Shown: positions 23,454 through 31,747 of the stretch, piece after piece
Layout of the letters: each line of letters starts with the position of its first letter
Numbering within the stretch: position 1 is the first letter of the stretch
DNA from: Pseudomonadota bacterium
GTDB taxonomy: Bacteria > Cyanobacteriota > Vampirovibrionia > Obscuribacterales > Obscuribacteraceae
Length of the DNA: 32,874 nucleotides
Direction: 5' to 3'
Assembly: GCA_021324135.1 (NCBI GenBank)
Contig: JAJPJO010000341.1
Location: forward strand, 1-32,874
Position numbers and translations under genes: made by a program
Notes under the pieces: model-generated
Databases searched by the model: none
The model's input: the letters and a program-made list of their open reading frames with translations, nothing else
What the model was told of the DNA's origin: nothing

Positions 23454-25679
23454 CTAGTCTGTCTTGCGCTCGTCTGTCGGTTCGTCTTGCCGCTCAGGTT
23501 TCCCCTCACCGCTCGACGGAACTGAAACAGCGGGTTGCGTCTCCTCGTGCGCCTCGGCGTGCACCTCCTCCAATTTCCCATGCGGGTCATCGAGGAGACC
23601 GAGAGCGACGAGAAGCCTTGCCCAGGGTGAAAGAACACGCTTGGGCTCCTCCGGCTTGTATTCGTCGGCCGGGCAGAGCTGCCAATTCTTCTCACCTTTC
23701 TCCGGCGTTCTCGGGTTGCCGTCCTCATCGACAAGCACCTTGATCTCGAGGATTTGCTGGTGGTACTTGCTCAGCTTGATACCGGTGGCGGTGCTGATCA
23801 GCAAGCAACCCAGCTTTTTGGCGAGAAGCGTGTAGACCAGCTCCTCGTTGCCTTCCTCGAGAGTGGCCGTCGCCTGGTCGATGCCGACAACTTTCGGCTT
23901 GGGCTGACCTTTGACACCATCCGGCAGGCAGGCCATGATGACCCGAGCCAGATTGAGCCTTTGCTGTTGGGCAGGCCCAGGTATCAAGGCACCCCACGTC
24001 TTGGTTTGATCGGCGTGCAACCCGCCCACATCTTTGGCTAGCGAACCGAGGTTCACCCAGTTCAATACCTCCAATGCGGTCGCGTCGTCCGGGCAATGAT
24101 CGAGCCCGAAGCAGAGCACGCGTTTGAGCGTGCAGGGGAACTTGGGCAGCCAGGTTCGCTGGCTGAGGACCAGGAATTCCCCTTGAGGAAGCAAGGTCGC
24201 CTTGCCGGATCCATCGTCAAACACACCGGCGAGAACCTTGAGGATCCAAGATTTGCCGGCATTGTCCGTACCGAGGATCAGCGTGCTCTTCTCGAACTGG
24301 ACCGTCAGGTCCTCAACGACCCGCTTGCCCAGTGCGTTGTTTATGCAGACGTGCTCGAAGGCCGCGACTGGACCTTCGTTCACCTCGATGCGCTCGCCGG
24401 CAGGCTTCTCCGCCATGTACCCATTCAGAGTCAGGTACATGTCGTCGATGCGCTTGGTGACCGTGAAGTAGGTCATAATGCCGCCGAACTGGTTGGCAAA
24501 CCACGTCAACCCGGTAGTCAGCGACGTGAACCCGGCGCTGACGGCGGCGAGCTCGCCGACCGGGATCTTGCCCTCGAAGTAGAGCGGGATCACGACCAGG
24601 ATCGGGATCACGGGCACGAGCTGGGTGGGGCTCATCAGGTTGTTGTAGAGCTGCAACCTGAAGTTGAGCCACCCGATGGACATCAAGGTGGAGATGATGT
24701 TCGCCAGGTTGTTGTCGGCGTTCTCCTTCACCAGGTCCTCGCCGTGCGCCAGCGCGATGTCCTCGGCAGAGCTTTCCGTATCGAGCAAAGTGGCCCTCAG
24801 GTCCGCCTCGGTCTTGTACTGGGTGTTGACCAGGCGGCCAAGGCTTTTGCCAAGCAGCCAGGTCATAAGCGAGGTCAACACGCTCACTGCCACGGCCAGG
24901 TAGACGATCTGATGGTAGACCGTCCACAGCTTGTGTCCGAAGATGGCGACAGCCATCAGCGAATCAAGCGCACTGAAGAACAGGTTCACCGTGTTGTTGG
25001 CGTACGTGTCCGGGTCCTGCGAGTTGCGCTGGCTCGGATTGTCCGGTTTGGCCGGATTCTTGTCTCGCGTGTACTTCAGGTAGTTGCGAGCCTTCATCCA
25101 CAATGAGATCAGGTCGCCGGACAGCCACTTGCGTATCGTCAAAACCAGAGCGGTACGAGTGATGTTCGAGCAAGCTTGAACGATGTCCCAGGCCACCATC
25201 CATACCACGTAGAGCAGGACGGCGGACCAGAACGCGCTAAGCGGACCGTTCTTCATATGCGTGTTGTACGGCTCCTGCGCGTCAACCAGAGCGTTGTTGA
25301 CGAAGGCGTTGAGCGCCACGAAGGCGAGGGCGAGGACGAGCAGGATAAAGCCCCGCCGCCTCATGTTGCCTTTCCAGAAAGGCAGACCCACCCGTATGAC
25401 GCGCTTGAAGCCCTCGCGCAGTTCCTTGAGCCAGGCTCTGATTTTGCCCGGCCAGGTCGGTATTCCCCTGGCGAAGCGTAGCACTTTGCCCGGGAACGCT
25501 CTTAGCCATTGCCATAGGGCACTCGGAACACCCTTCAGCCACCTGATCGCGGCCGTCAAACGTCCCAGGAGCCATGCGCCAACAGCCGCAGTCGCTTCCT
25601 TGAGCCCCTTCAGGGCGGCAGGAATCCGACGGAAAGCGCGTTTTACCGCTTCCGTCATTTGTTGAAAGATCTTGCGCAT
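23454..25679 (-). CDS. SbmA/BacA-type ABC permease-ATPase fusion with degenerate ATPase site
   Basis: 741 aa. Residues 1-105 form an unusual basic, Trp/Arg/Lys-rich amphipathic region. The ABC_membrane_2/SbmA-like domain (about 108-410) has membrane segments and the family landmarks NPSQRNSQD (214-222), TEADLRATLLDTESSAEDIALAHGE (290-314) and the cytoplasmic KRIDDMY (409-415). The ATPase domain (about 438-650) departs from consensus at each motif: Walker A GTDNAGKS (470-477), signature IPGPAQQQR (566-574) instead of LSGGEQQR, Walker B VVGIDQATATL where Gln602 replaces the catalytic Glu. A charged tail of about 60 residues ends it. Relatives move peptides, very-long-chain fatty acyl groups or vitamins; this one may bind ATP without efficient hydrolysis. 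AAAGGAG precedes the ATG. Confidence 0.85.
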   Translation of the reverse strand: MRKIFQQMTEAVKRAFRRIPAALKGLKEATAAVGAWLLGRLTAAIRWLKGVPSALWQWLRAFPGKVLRFARGIPTWPGKIRAWLKELREGFKRVIRVGLPFWKGNMRRRGFILLVLALAFVALNAFVNNALVDAQEPYNTHMKNGPLSAFWSAVLLYVVWMVAWDIVQACSNITRTALVLTIRKWLSGDLISLWMKARNYLKYTRDKNPAKPDNPSQRNSQDPDTYANNTVNLFFSALDSLMAVAIFGHKLWTVYHQIVYLAVAVSVLTSLMTWLLGKSLGRLVNTQYKTEADLRATLLDTESSAEDIALAHGEDLVKENADNNLANIISTLMSIGWLNFRLQLYNNLMSPTQLVPVIPILVVIPLYFEGKIPVGELAAVSAGFTSLTTGLTWFANQFGGIMTYFTVTKRIDDMYLTLNGYMAEKPAGERIEVNEGPVAAFEHVCINNALGKRVVEDLTVQFEKSTLILGTDNAGKSWILKVLAGVFDDGSGKATLLPQGEFLVLSQRTWLPKFPCTLKRVLCFGLDHCPDDATALEVLNWVNLGSLAKDVGGLHADQTKTWGALIPGPAQQQRLNLARVIMACLPDGVKGQPKPKVVGIDQATATLEEGNEELVYTLLAKKLGCLLISTATGIKLSKYHQQILEIKVLVDEDGNPRTPEKGEKNWQLCPADEYKPEEPKRVLSPWARLLVALGLLDDPHGKLEEVHAEAHEETQPAVSVPSSGEGKPERQDEPTDERKTD

Positions 25680-25691
25680 TGTGCGCTCCTT

Positions 25692-25955
25692 TCAGTTAGA
25701 AGCCACCCCTGATCTTGTGAGCAGGGGCATGGGCTCCGGCGTTCTGCGCAATCTCTGCCCAAATCCGTCCTTGTGGATCTCGACAGGGATTGTGCAGAAC
25801 GCCGGTCCCGTCCGTCGAGCCTGAGGCGCGACGGCATGTGGCAGGGGCGATGCTCTCGCCCCTGGTAGTGCGCCGTATCGGTGACACCACAAACGGTGGC
25901 GCCACAGACGTGAGTGGAGCCGTTCGGGCGGCTTCCACAGCTTGATTTCAATCAT
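25692..25955 (-). CDS. possible 87-aa leader ORF before the SbmA-like gene
   Basis: AAGGA lies 6 nt before the ATG at 25955, and the stop (TGA) directly touches the AAAGGAG of the ABC gene, so ribosomes ending here could re-initiate there. The translation is Trp/Arg/His/Pro-rich and resembles no family I know. All three minus-strand frames are open over this GC-rich stretch, so an open frame alone is weak evidence. The DNA also forms three strong hairpins (see next feature). It is either a small real gene coupled to the transporter or a structured leader region with a chance frame. Confidence 0.35.
   Translation of the reverse strand: MIEIKLWKPPERLHSRLWRHRLWCHRYGALPGARASPLPHAVAPQARRTGPAFCTIPVEIHKDGFGQRLRRTPEPMPLLTRSGVASN
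25736..25864 (-). promoter_or_regulatory. three consecutive hairpins in the leader of the SbmA-like gene
   Basis: Hairpin 1: 18-bp arms 25736-25753 and 25788-25805 with a single G-U wobble and a nested GGAT/ATCC stem in the loop. Hairpin 2: CCGTCG/CGACGG arms at about 25810-25832. Hairpin 3: 9-bp arms CAGGGGCGA/TCGCCCCTG at about 25842-25864. They lie 60-185 bp upstream of the transporter start on its own strand, which suggests an RNA control region. Confidence 0.5.
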
Positions 25956-25991
25956 GTTAGTCCTTTCCAGGCGATGATCAAAACCAGATGA

Positions 25992-26075
25992 AGAGCTAAG
26001 CTCTCAAGAGAGCTTAGCTCTGCCTTTAGCTCATGAGGAGCTTAGCTTGGCGCGCCCGGGAACGATTCTCCGGGA
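25992..26075. repeat. perfect 14-bp palindrome plus hairpin after the GH30 gene
   Basis: Perfect 14-bp arms 25992-26005 and 26008-26021 are separated by only two bases. Half of the same motif (GAGCTTAGCT) recurs at about 26038-26048. A CCCGG/CCGGG hairpin lies at about 26056-26075. All are downstream of the minus-strand GH30 stop, so they may terminate its transcript or mark the promoter zone of the leftward leader ORF and ABC gene. Confidence 0.55.
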
Positions 26076-26082
26076 GCGGCGT

Positions 26083-27495
26083 TCATTTCCAGAGCAAAGT
26101 GGTGACTGAGTCAGCCGGGAGTGTAACGCCCGACCATTTGTCACCATCTCGAACAACCACTGTGTGCTCCTTGTCGCCCTCGTTGGTGAGAACGGCAACG
26201 CGCTGACCATCAGGGTTTTCGAAGGCTACATGGCAGACGCTCGCCAGTTCGCCTTTTGATTCGAGTCGCCGCGCTCCTCGTTTGACATAACGAGAATAAT
26301 GCGACAGCGCCCAGAACTGCCCACTGAACGAAACCGACTTGTTTGCCGAGTTGACGGTCACAAGTCCCCCGCAGGGGAACGGCCCGATATTGGGCTTGCC
26401 GTTTTCGTCGAGTGCGAAGTTCCACGCCGTAATCGAACGGCACCAGTTGCGGAGAATGCCGGTAAAGGTTTTGCTCCACTTCGTCCAGTCCGTCGCATAG
26501 CCCTTGTCGGTATAGTCGGGACCGCCCTCGGTCCAGTACATGTCGACATCGGGATAGGCATCATGGACGGTGCTCATCCGCACCGCGTCGCCGCCGTATC
26601 CGTGCCAGGCAATGGCATTGCAATACTTCCGGAAATCCGTCGAATCGAGTGATCCCAGGGCGCGCCCCCAGAGATGGTAGTTGTGATCGATGATCCAGAT
26701 CTGCGTTTTTAAACCGGCTTCTTTCAGTGCCGGACCAAGCTCATAGCGCACGAAATCAACTTCCAACTCCTGCGGCCAGACGCAGGCCGGCATGCGCGCA
26801 TCCTGATCGGTGTCCACCTCGTTCTGCACGGTTACGGCTTGAACGGGAACGCCGTTGGACTGGTATTCCTGAAGGAACTTGACGAAGTATTTCGCATAAG
26901 GTTTGAGCGAACGGCGCTGCATATTGCCGCCAAGCATCGAACCGGTCGATTTCATCCAGCCAGGCGGGCTCCAGGGCGATGAGAACAGGAAGATATCGGG
27001 GTTCACATCGCGAGCTTCGCGCAGCATGGGCAGGATGTACTTCTTGTCGAAGTCGATGGAGAAGCGCTTCATATCCGGATCGGGCTCACCCTCGTCGTAG
27101 CTGTAGAGATGCGTTGCATAATCGCTCGCGCCAATGCATGTGCGGCAAACGTTCAATCCCATCTCATCAGGATGAAAGAGCAAGCGGAACAGTTTCTTGC
27201 GCTCGTCTTTGGGCATGCCGTTTAACACATAGCAGGAGGCGTCGGTGAATGCGGCGCCAAAGCCCAAGATCTCCTGACACTTCTTGTCGCTCACGATCTC
27301 GATTTCATCGCCGCGAGGGAAACCGCGTTTTTCCGGACCCTTGGCGTCGTGCCAGGTGAGCGGCTCATCAGTTTCGATCTCGCGTTTGTCGGCGCAAGTG
27401 ACGAAAGCTCTGGCACCACGCACAGACTTCGCCTGCGCTTCAGCTACGGGAGCCAACCACAAAGCGAGAAGTAGAACAAGAAATAGCTTGCGCAT
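26083..27495 (-). CDS. secreted GH30 family glycoside hydrolase (glucosylceramidase-like)
   Basis: 470 aa. A signal peptide spans 1-20/22 (cleavage near AEA-QA). The (beta/alpha)8 barrel has GFGAAFTDAS (78-87), the GH30 hallmark SPWSPPGWMK (173-182), the acid/base Glu226 in TVQNEVD and the nucleophile Glu323 in YWTEGG. A C-terminal beta domain follows, ending in SVTTLLWK. This retaining family cleaves beta-glucosyl, beta-1,6-glucan or related bonds; the sequence looks nearest to the glucosylceramidase/beta-1,6-glucanase subfamilies. The frame is open up to 27606, but GGAG 10 nt before 27495 and the signal peptide fix the start. It acts outside the cytoplasm. Products could feed the sugar importer encoded at 15.7-19.2 kb, though nothing links them physically. 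Confidence 0.92.
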   Translation of the reverse strand: MRKLFLVLLLALWLAPVAEAQAKSVRGARAFVTCADKREIETDEPLTWHDAKGPEKRGFPRGDEIEIVSDKKCQEILGFGAAFTDASCYVLNGMPKDERKKLFRLLFHPDEMGLNVCRTCIGASDYATHLYSYDEGEPDPDMKRFSIDFDKKYILPMLREARDVNPDIFLFSSPWSPPGWMKSTGSMLGGNMQRRSLKPYAKYFVKFLQEYQSNGVPVQAVTVQNEVDTDQDARMPACVWPQELEVDFVRYELGPALKEAGLKTQIWIIDHNYHLWGRALGSLDSTDFRKYCNAIAWHGYGGDAVRMSTVHDAYPDVDMYWTEGGPDYTDKGYATDWTKWSKTFTGILRNWCRSITAWNFALDENGKPNIGPFPCGGLVTVNSANKSVSFSGQFWALSHYSRYVKRGARRLESKGELASVCHVAFENPDGQRVAVLTNEGDKEHTVVVRDGDKWSGVTLPADSVTTLLWK

Positions 27496-28317
27496 AAATG
27501 TCTCTCCGGGTTCATTCGTGCTTAGGGCAAAATCCGCACTGCCTTCTCCTGGTTGGATTTGCAGTGCATGAGGATTATGCCAGCCTGCCCGTCGGATGAC
27601 TGGCAAACAGCCAAAGCTTTCTCTAAATTAACCTGGAGCTGTTCTGCTGATGACTTGGAATGAATTAGAACCTGAGACAGGTACGACGAATCCAACTTCA
27701 AAGAGAAAATGAATAGATGTACTTGCGAGCCTACATAAATCAAAGAACCAAATCTCATAACTTTTGTAACTCGCCATGCTTAACACGGCGATACGTTATA
27801 AGTCGGCTCGGGGATGGAACAGATGGTGCGTTTGCGCGATATAACCCCTTTTGGGTGTTCGAAAAGATATTCCTGATCTTAATAGCTGATCCGTCATCAA
27901 ATCTGCTTCGCGCTCCCGGTGTCAGTACGGTTTACCGCATCGTCTCAGCTGATTAGCTCTGAGCGAACTGACGATAATTGTCACGTTGCCGTCACGAGTT
28001 CGACTGCTCGACTCTGGTTCTACGCCTCAGTTTGGCCCAAACACAATTGGCGGGCGCTCGTGCCTCAGCGGCATGGCTTGCGATTTTCAGCTATTTCCAA
28101 AGGACCTCCAGCATGTTGTGCGATTTAATGGTGCTTCTCAATGGAGCAATTTTTGCAAAAAACTACAAGGCAGTTTAGAGATTTTAGCAAATGCCAAAAC
28201 GCTTAGTGCTCCTGGATTTGCCGCGGCACGAGCTGGAAAATTTTTCGGCTTTTTGGCGCCCGCGGAAACCATATTGCGCTAAATCCATCTTGCAAACAAA
28301 TGCCGGGAGGAAAACAA
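27496..28317. other. long divergent intergenic region
   Basis: About 820 bp between the leftward GH30 gene and the rightward XRE regulator. Several open frames (60-98 aa) cross it on both strands but none has a ribosome binding site or a protein-like pattern. No repeats or strong stems found. It should hold the promoters of both flanking genes. Confidence 0.45.
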
Positions 28318-28581
28318 ATGGCGAGAAAAGAAGGACAAAATCAGCTTTACAATTGCCTCGGTGAGGTCATTGCATTGCGGCGCAAACGGCTTGGCAAATC
28401 GCAAGAAGAGTTAGCTACTGACACGGGTGTGGATCGCGCTTTTATCAGCAGTATTGAACGAGGAAAACGAAATCCGAGTTTTGGCTCCATAGCCCTGATC
28501 GCGCGCGGACTGCGCATGCGCTACGCTCGCCTCGTGCACAACTGCGAGCGCTGCGTCGAGGAGCGCGACAAAAAAAGCGCT
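28318..28581 (+). CDS. XRE-family helix-turn-helix regulator, 87-88 aa
   Basis: Compact DNA-binding protein. The HTH runs from about residue 14 to 70: LGEVIALRRKRLGKSQEELATDTGVDRAFISSIERGKRNPSFGSIALIARGLRM, with the typical SQEELA first helix and FISSIERGKRNPS recognition helix and turn. There is no room for a ligand-binding domain; the C-terminus is basic and has CERC. GGGAGG 8-9 nt before 28318 fixes the start; an ATG at 28300 has no such site. It resembles stand-alone regulators of mobile or restriction modules, but no partner gene is adjacent. Its targets are unknown; the flanking gaps are candidates for self-regulation. The reading frame including the stop ends at 28584. Confidence 0.88.
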
Positions 28582-28710
28582 TGAGGCCGTCATCCCTCGC
28601 TAACGCAGGAACCGACGAGGATGCTCCGAGGTAACAACACCTCCGTCTGGTGCTCGATCGTGGAGTGACACACGTGCAATACTATAACGCTTAGCAGATG
28701 CACTGAATAT

Positions 28711-28760
28711 GGTATCAGAGGCAAATGCCTCGAGGTGATTGAGTCTTTACCTCTGATACC
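28711..28760. terminator. stem-loop with two alternative pairings between converging genes
   Basis: Perfect 11-bp arms 28711-28721 and 28750-28760 compete with a shorter GAGGC/GCCTC hairpin at 28718-28731, since both use bases 28718-28721. It lies between the XRE gene and the end of the calpain-like gene. It probably serves as terminator for one or both, although no T-run is attached. Confidence 0.55.
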
Positions 28761-28813
28761 GTGCGTAGTGGTGTCCGGGCGAACGGGGCTGCCGGCTGGC
28801 GGAGCTGGCTCGC

Positions 28814-30175
28814 TTAGCGTTTGAGCACCACTGCCATGCCGTTGTAGAAGTTGACGAACTCCTCCACGGACATCGAAACGCTGTGATCGTCGTCGCCGGG
28901 GTCGCGGAACCAGACGCCATCCTTGAGTTTTTGCGCTTCCGGACCCGATAGCCCACCCGCCTGGTCGCGCACGGTGATGAAACCGTACTGCGACTTATGC
29001 TTGCCATCGGCCGAGCGCTTGCCCGGTTTGTAAGCAATAATCGCAGCCTCGTGTGAGCCGCCGAGTTTGACGACGGTAGCAGGCAAGCGTTCATCAATGA
29101 TTGAACGCTTGAGCAAGTCGTGGACTTGCGCTGCATCCCTCGGGCTCAAGAAGGGGTCGATCGCCTGCTTGGCTTTGGGCAGGATAGCGGCCGATGCAAG
29201 CGCGCGCACGAAGGCGGGCTGGTCGCTCATATAGCGGTCGAGCACTTCGCGAATCACCCAGATGATCTGGTCGTCATCAAAGCCCCAGAGCACCTGTTTG
29301 AGCCGTTCCTTGCCGGGATCGAAGAGCATGCGCAAGCCTTCGTGATTCATCGAGCCGTTGTCGGTCAAGTCCTCGGGTAGAATCCGTTCGTCCAGTTTGT
29401 AGAAGATGCGCTGGACAAGGCGGATGCATGGATGACGCTGCATGTACTGCCCGTAGGCGCGCACCATGATCGACAGCCACACACCCGAGTCCTCCTGGAC
29501 TTCGGCGCGCAGCAAGGCGGCGTCGCTCGGCTCTTCCACGATGTATTTTTCGCCCGGGGAGCGCGGAAATACGACCGTGAAGGTCCTGATACCGGATTTG
29601 GTGTCAACGCCGTTGTCGGTGATGCACTGCCGAATCCTTTCGGGGTTGACGCCGGCTAGCGAGCCGTAGCCCGAAAGCAGATAGCAGTTGCCGCGCCAGA
29701 CTTGCTGGATGTTACGCATTTTGGCGAGGCTCTCTGCTTTCGTGCCCCTGGCATAGAGTTCGCGATTCACCACCTTGAGGAAGTCCTCGGCGGATTTGAA
29801 GCGCTCGTCGATGCGGTCGGTGAGGTCGCTTTGTTTGACGCCTTTCTGGAAAACGCCAAGATCGGCGAGTTTGATGCGATCGGTGCCGTTCGCGAGTGCG
29901 CCGAATTCATCCTTGAGCACGAGCAGGGCGATTGCTTCGCGAGCCTTGATGCTGTGGTCGAGGAACGCTTTTTCAACGTCGCGCTTCGTGATGTAGCCTT
30001 TGTTGTCCACATCGACGCGCGCATAAATGCTCTTCACGAGAGCGTGCAGGTCCTCACTGCCTTTGCTCGGCTGCACGGGCGCCGGTTTGGCGGTAAGTGC
30101 ACCGGGCAGGCTGATGAGCGTGCCTGTGCCGATGCTCAGGCAGAGAACGGCCAGAAGCAGGGTACGACTGTTCAT
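28814..30175 (-). CDS. secreted EF-hand and calpain-like cysteine protease-fold protein
   Basis: 453 aa. Hydrophobic signal sequence at 1-29. An EF-hand calcium loop is at residues 55-66 (DVDNKGYITKRD: Asp at 1, 3 and 12, Gly at 6, Ile at 8). From about 155 it follows the calpain catalytic domain: WRGNCYLLSGYGSLAG with Cys164 (compare QGDCWLLAA), RTFTVVFPR (197-205), SGVWLSIMVRAYGQY (230-244), then GGSHEAAIIAY with His375 and GFITVRDQAGG with Asp404 where calpains have Asn in NPWG. So Cys and His are kept and the third residue is changed. Predicted role: calcium-influenced proteolysis or binding outside the cytoplasm. AGGT precedes the ATG at 30175 by 5 nt. It is monocistronic. Confidence 0.72.
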   Translation of the reverse strand: MNSRTLLLAVLCLSIGTGTLISLPGALTAKPAPVQPSKGSEDLHALVKSIYARVDVDNKGYITKRDVEKAFLDHSIKAREAIALLVLKDEFGALANGTDRIKLADLGVFQKGVKQSDLTDRIDERFKSAEDFLKVVNRELYARGTKAESLAKMRNIQQVWRGNCYLLSGYGSLAGVNPERIRQCITDNGVDTKSGIRTFTVVFPRSPGEKYIVEEPSDAALLRAEVQEDSGVWLSIMVRAYGQYMQRHPCIRLVQRIFYKLDERILPEDLTDNGSMNHEGLRMLFDPGKERLKQVLWGFDDDQIIWVIREVLDRYMSDQPAFVRALASAAILPKAKQAIDPFLSPRDAAQVHDLLKRSIIDERLPATVVKLGGSHEAAIIAYKPGKRSADGKHKSQYGFITVRDQAGGLSGPEAQKLKDGVWFRDPGDDDHSVSMSVEEFVNFYNGMAVVLKR

Positions 30176-30753
30176 GGTTACCTATGGGGTTATTGGGTTT
30201 TGCCGAAACGTTTTTTCCAGCGCTCGGCGTCATACCTCACCCGGCAATTTGTATGCCGGTATAGTGAAGCGATGATGCTTAGCTGTCCTTCTTCAGGCGA
30301 TAGGCTTTCTGGTTGGAGAAAAAATGCGGGGATTCTCTTGAACTTATGGTCCGCGTACTCTCAAGACAAGATCGAAGAGGGCGGTTGACGGTGAGAATGG
30401 CAAATTAGATCCGGACAAACTGTCGCTGGTGATATTGTGGAAGCCTCTCGAGATGAGCGTTTAACTAATATCAATTGTGTGAGCTTAAACAAGTAATGAT
30501 CACCACCGTATGGACACAGTTCTCTTGACGTTTGTTGCAAAGCTGAAATTGGAGGTCTACGGTGGAGTTATCGCTCATCTCAGCCCATCAGGAACAGTAG
30601 CAACACCAAGAATCAATCACATCCTTCAACAGAACAGTATCTCGGCAGTGAGCGCGACTTTAGGAGCGCGATTTTAAAGGGCTGGCTCCGAGTCGAGTGC
30701 TTCTCTGCCGTGAGGGTTTCCGCGGTTTCTCTTTACTCAACCACGAGGAACAC
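30176..30753. other. divergent intergenic region without a clear gene
   Basis: About 580 bp between the calpain-like gene and the DUF2306-like gene. A small hairpin (CCGGCA/TGCCGG) lies at about 30240-30257 near the calpain-like gene's start side. A short direct repeat of GAGCGCGA followed by TTT lies at about 30652-30674. No convincing ORF or promoter pair. Confidence 0.45.
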
Positions 30754-31647
30754 ATGTCAAAGCTGACCAAAGCCGGCTGCATGCTGGCGCTTACCGGCGC
30801 GGTCTTCCTGGGCGGCTTGCAAGTGAGCGCCCACTCGGAAGGCCTGCTGCCCAGGAATGGCAACGCCGGCTGGCTCAGGTGGTGCTCGCGGGCCCACGAT
30901 CTGATCGGCACCATCGTCGTGATCGCCGGCTTTCTCGCCGCCGCCGTCGCCGCCAGGAAAGGCAAAGGACTGCATGTTTCGGCTGGCAAGCTCTACCTGC
31001 TCGGCATGGGGCTCCTGGCGCTCAGCGTCATGCCGATGCTGATCGCCAGCCCCTCGTCCTTGCAGTTGATCTTGACCGCCCTGGCCCTGTACCTGAGCCT
31101 GACCGGGGTCATCCGCATCAAGGCGCTGACCAGAATCCGGGGACTCGTCTCACCGCCCGTGGTGCAGATCTACACACCGCCCCAGCGCGGCGCACCGGGG
31201 GTGGTGAGGCAACTGGTGCAGTTTCAGCCGCCCAGAACGGGCTGGACCGACCGGCTGGCCAGGCGCAGCGTCTGGCAGGCGGCCGCCTGCGTTATGATCG
31301 GGCTCTGTCTGGCGGCGCTCTTCCCCTCGCTTCACATGAGCTGGACCGCTTCCTACGCCGCCGTTCCAGCCAACATCCTGGCGCTTCTCGGACTGGCCCT
31401 GGCCGCGCTCGACTTGCTCGACGACGGACATGGGCTCACCGCCGTTCAGTCCCATATCGTGCGCATGTTGGGGTCGCTGCTGATTCTTCTGTCAGCGGGC
31501 TTCTTCAACATCTGCGCCACGTTCGGCCTGCTCGAGCCCATCGTGCGCTGGCTGGTGCCGGCCATTGGCTCGTTGACTGTTCTCAGCCTGACGTACAGGT
31601 ACTTCTACGCCTCGTACTGTCGTGCCGCGGCGACGTCTGCAAACTAG
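30754..31647 (+). CDS. polytopic membrane protein, DUF2306-like
   Basis: 297 aa. GAGGA 5 nt before the ATG at 30754 fixes the start; the frame extends upstream to 30697 without support. The N-terminal hydrophobic segment (about 7-25) may be a signal anchor. The segment RAHDLIGTIVVIAGFLAAAVAARKGKGLHVSAGKLYLLGM (residues 46-85) matches the DUF2306 pattern: His at the start of a helix, then KG...H...GK.Y before the next helix. About eight membrane segments follow in two groups (about 47-118 and 170-285), separated by a hydrophilic Pro/Gln/Arg-rich loop (about 130-170). The conserved His residues suggest haem or metal binding, but that is inference. It may share a transcript with the next gene, 100 bp on, though a hairpin intervenes. 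Confidence 0.72.
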   Translation: MSKLTKAGCMLALTGAVFLGGLQVSAHSEGLLPRNGNAGWLRWCSRAHDLIGTIVVIAGFLAAAVAARKGKGLHVSAGKLYLLGMGLLALSVMPMLIASPSSLQLILTALALYLSLTGVIRIKALTRIRGLVSPPVVQIYTPPQRGAPGVVRQLVQFQPPRTGWTDRLARRSVWQAAACVMIGLCLAALFPSLHMSWTASYAAVPANILALLGLALAALDLLDDGHGLTAVQSHIVRMLGSLLILLSAGFFNICATFGLLEPIVRWLVPAIGSLTVLSLTYRYFYASYCRAAATSAN

Positions 31648-31690
31648 CGTCCTAGACGCTGGGCGACGTTGGCCATCAAATGTCTCAAAC

Positions 31691-31714
31691 GGGCTCGGGA
31701 CTGGTTCCGAGCCC
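31691..31714 (+). terminator. hairpin between the DUF2306-like gene and the last gene
   Basis: GGGCTCGG (31691-31698) pairs with CCGAGCCC (31707-31714) around an 8-nt loop, followed by TTCATT. It may be a weak terminator of the upstream gene or a 5' hairpin of the downstream one. Confidence 0.6.
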
Positions 31715-31747
31715 TTCATTCGGTTCCAAACTGAAGAGGTATCTCAA

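Noticed and set aside
24096-25106. A 336-residue plus-strand frame opposite the SbmA-like gene
   Set aside because: Antisense shadow with extreme His/Gln/Val/Asp composition.
27986-28282. A 98-residue frame in the gap between GH30 and the XRE regulator
   Set aside because: It starts at TTG without a ribosome binding site, and its composition is not convincing.
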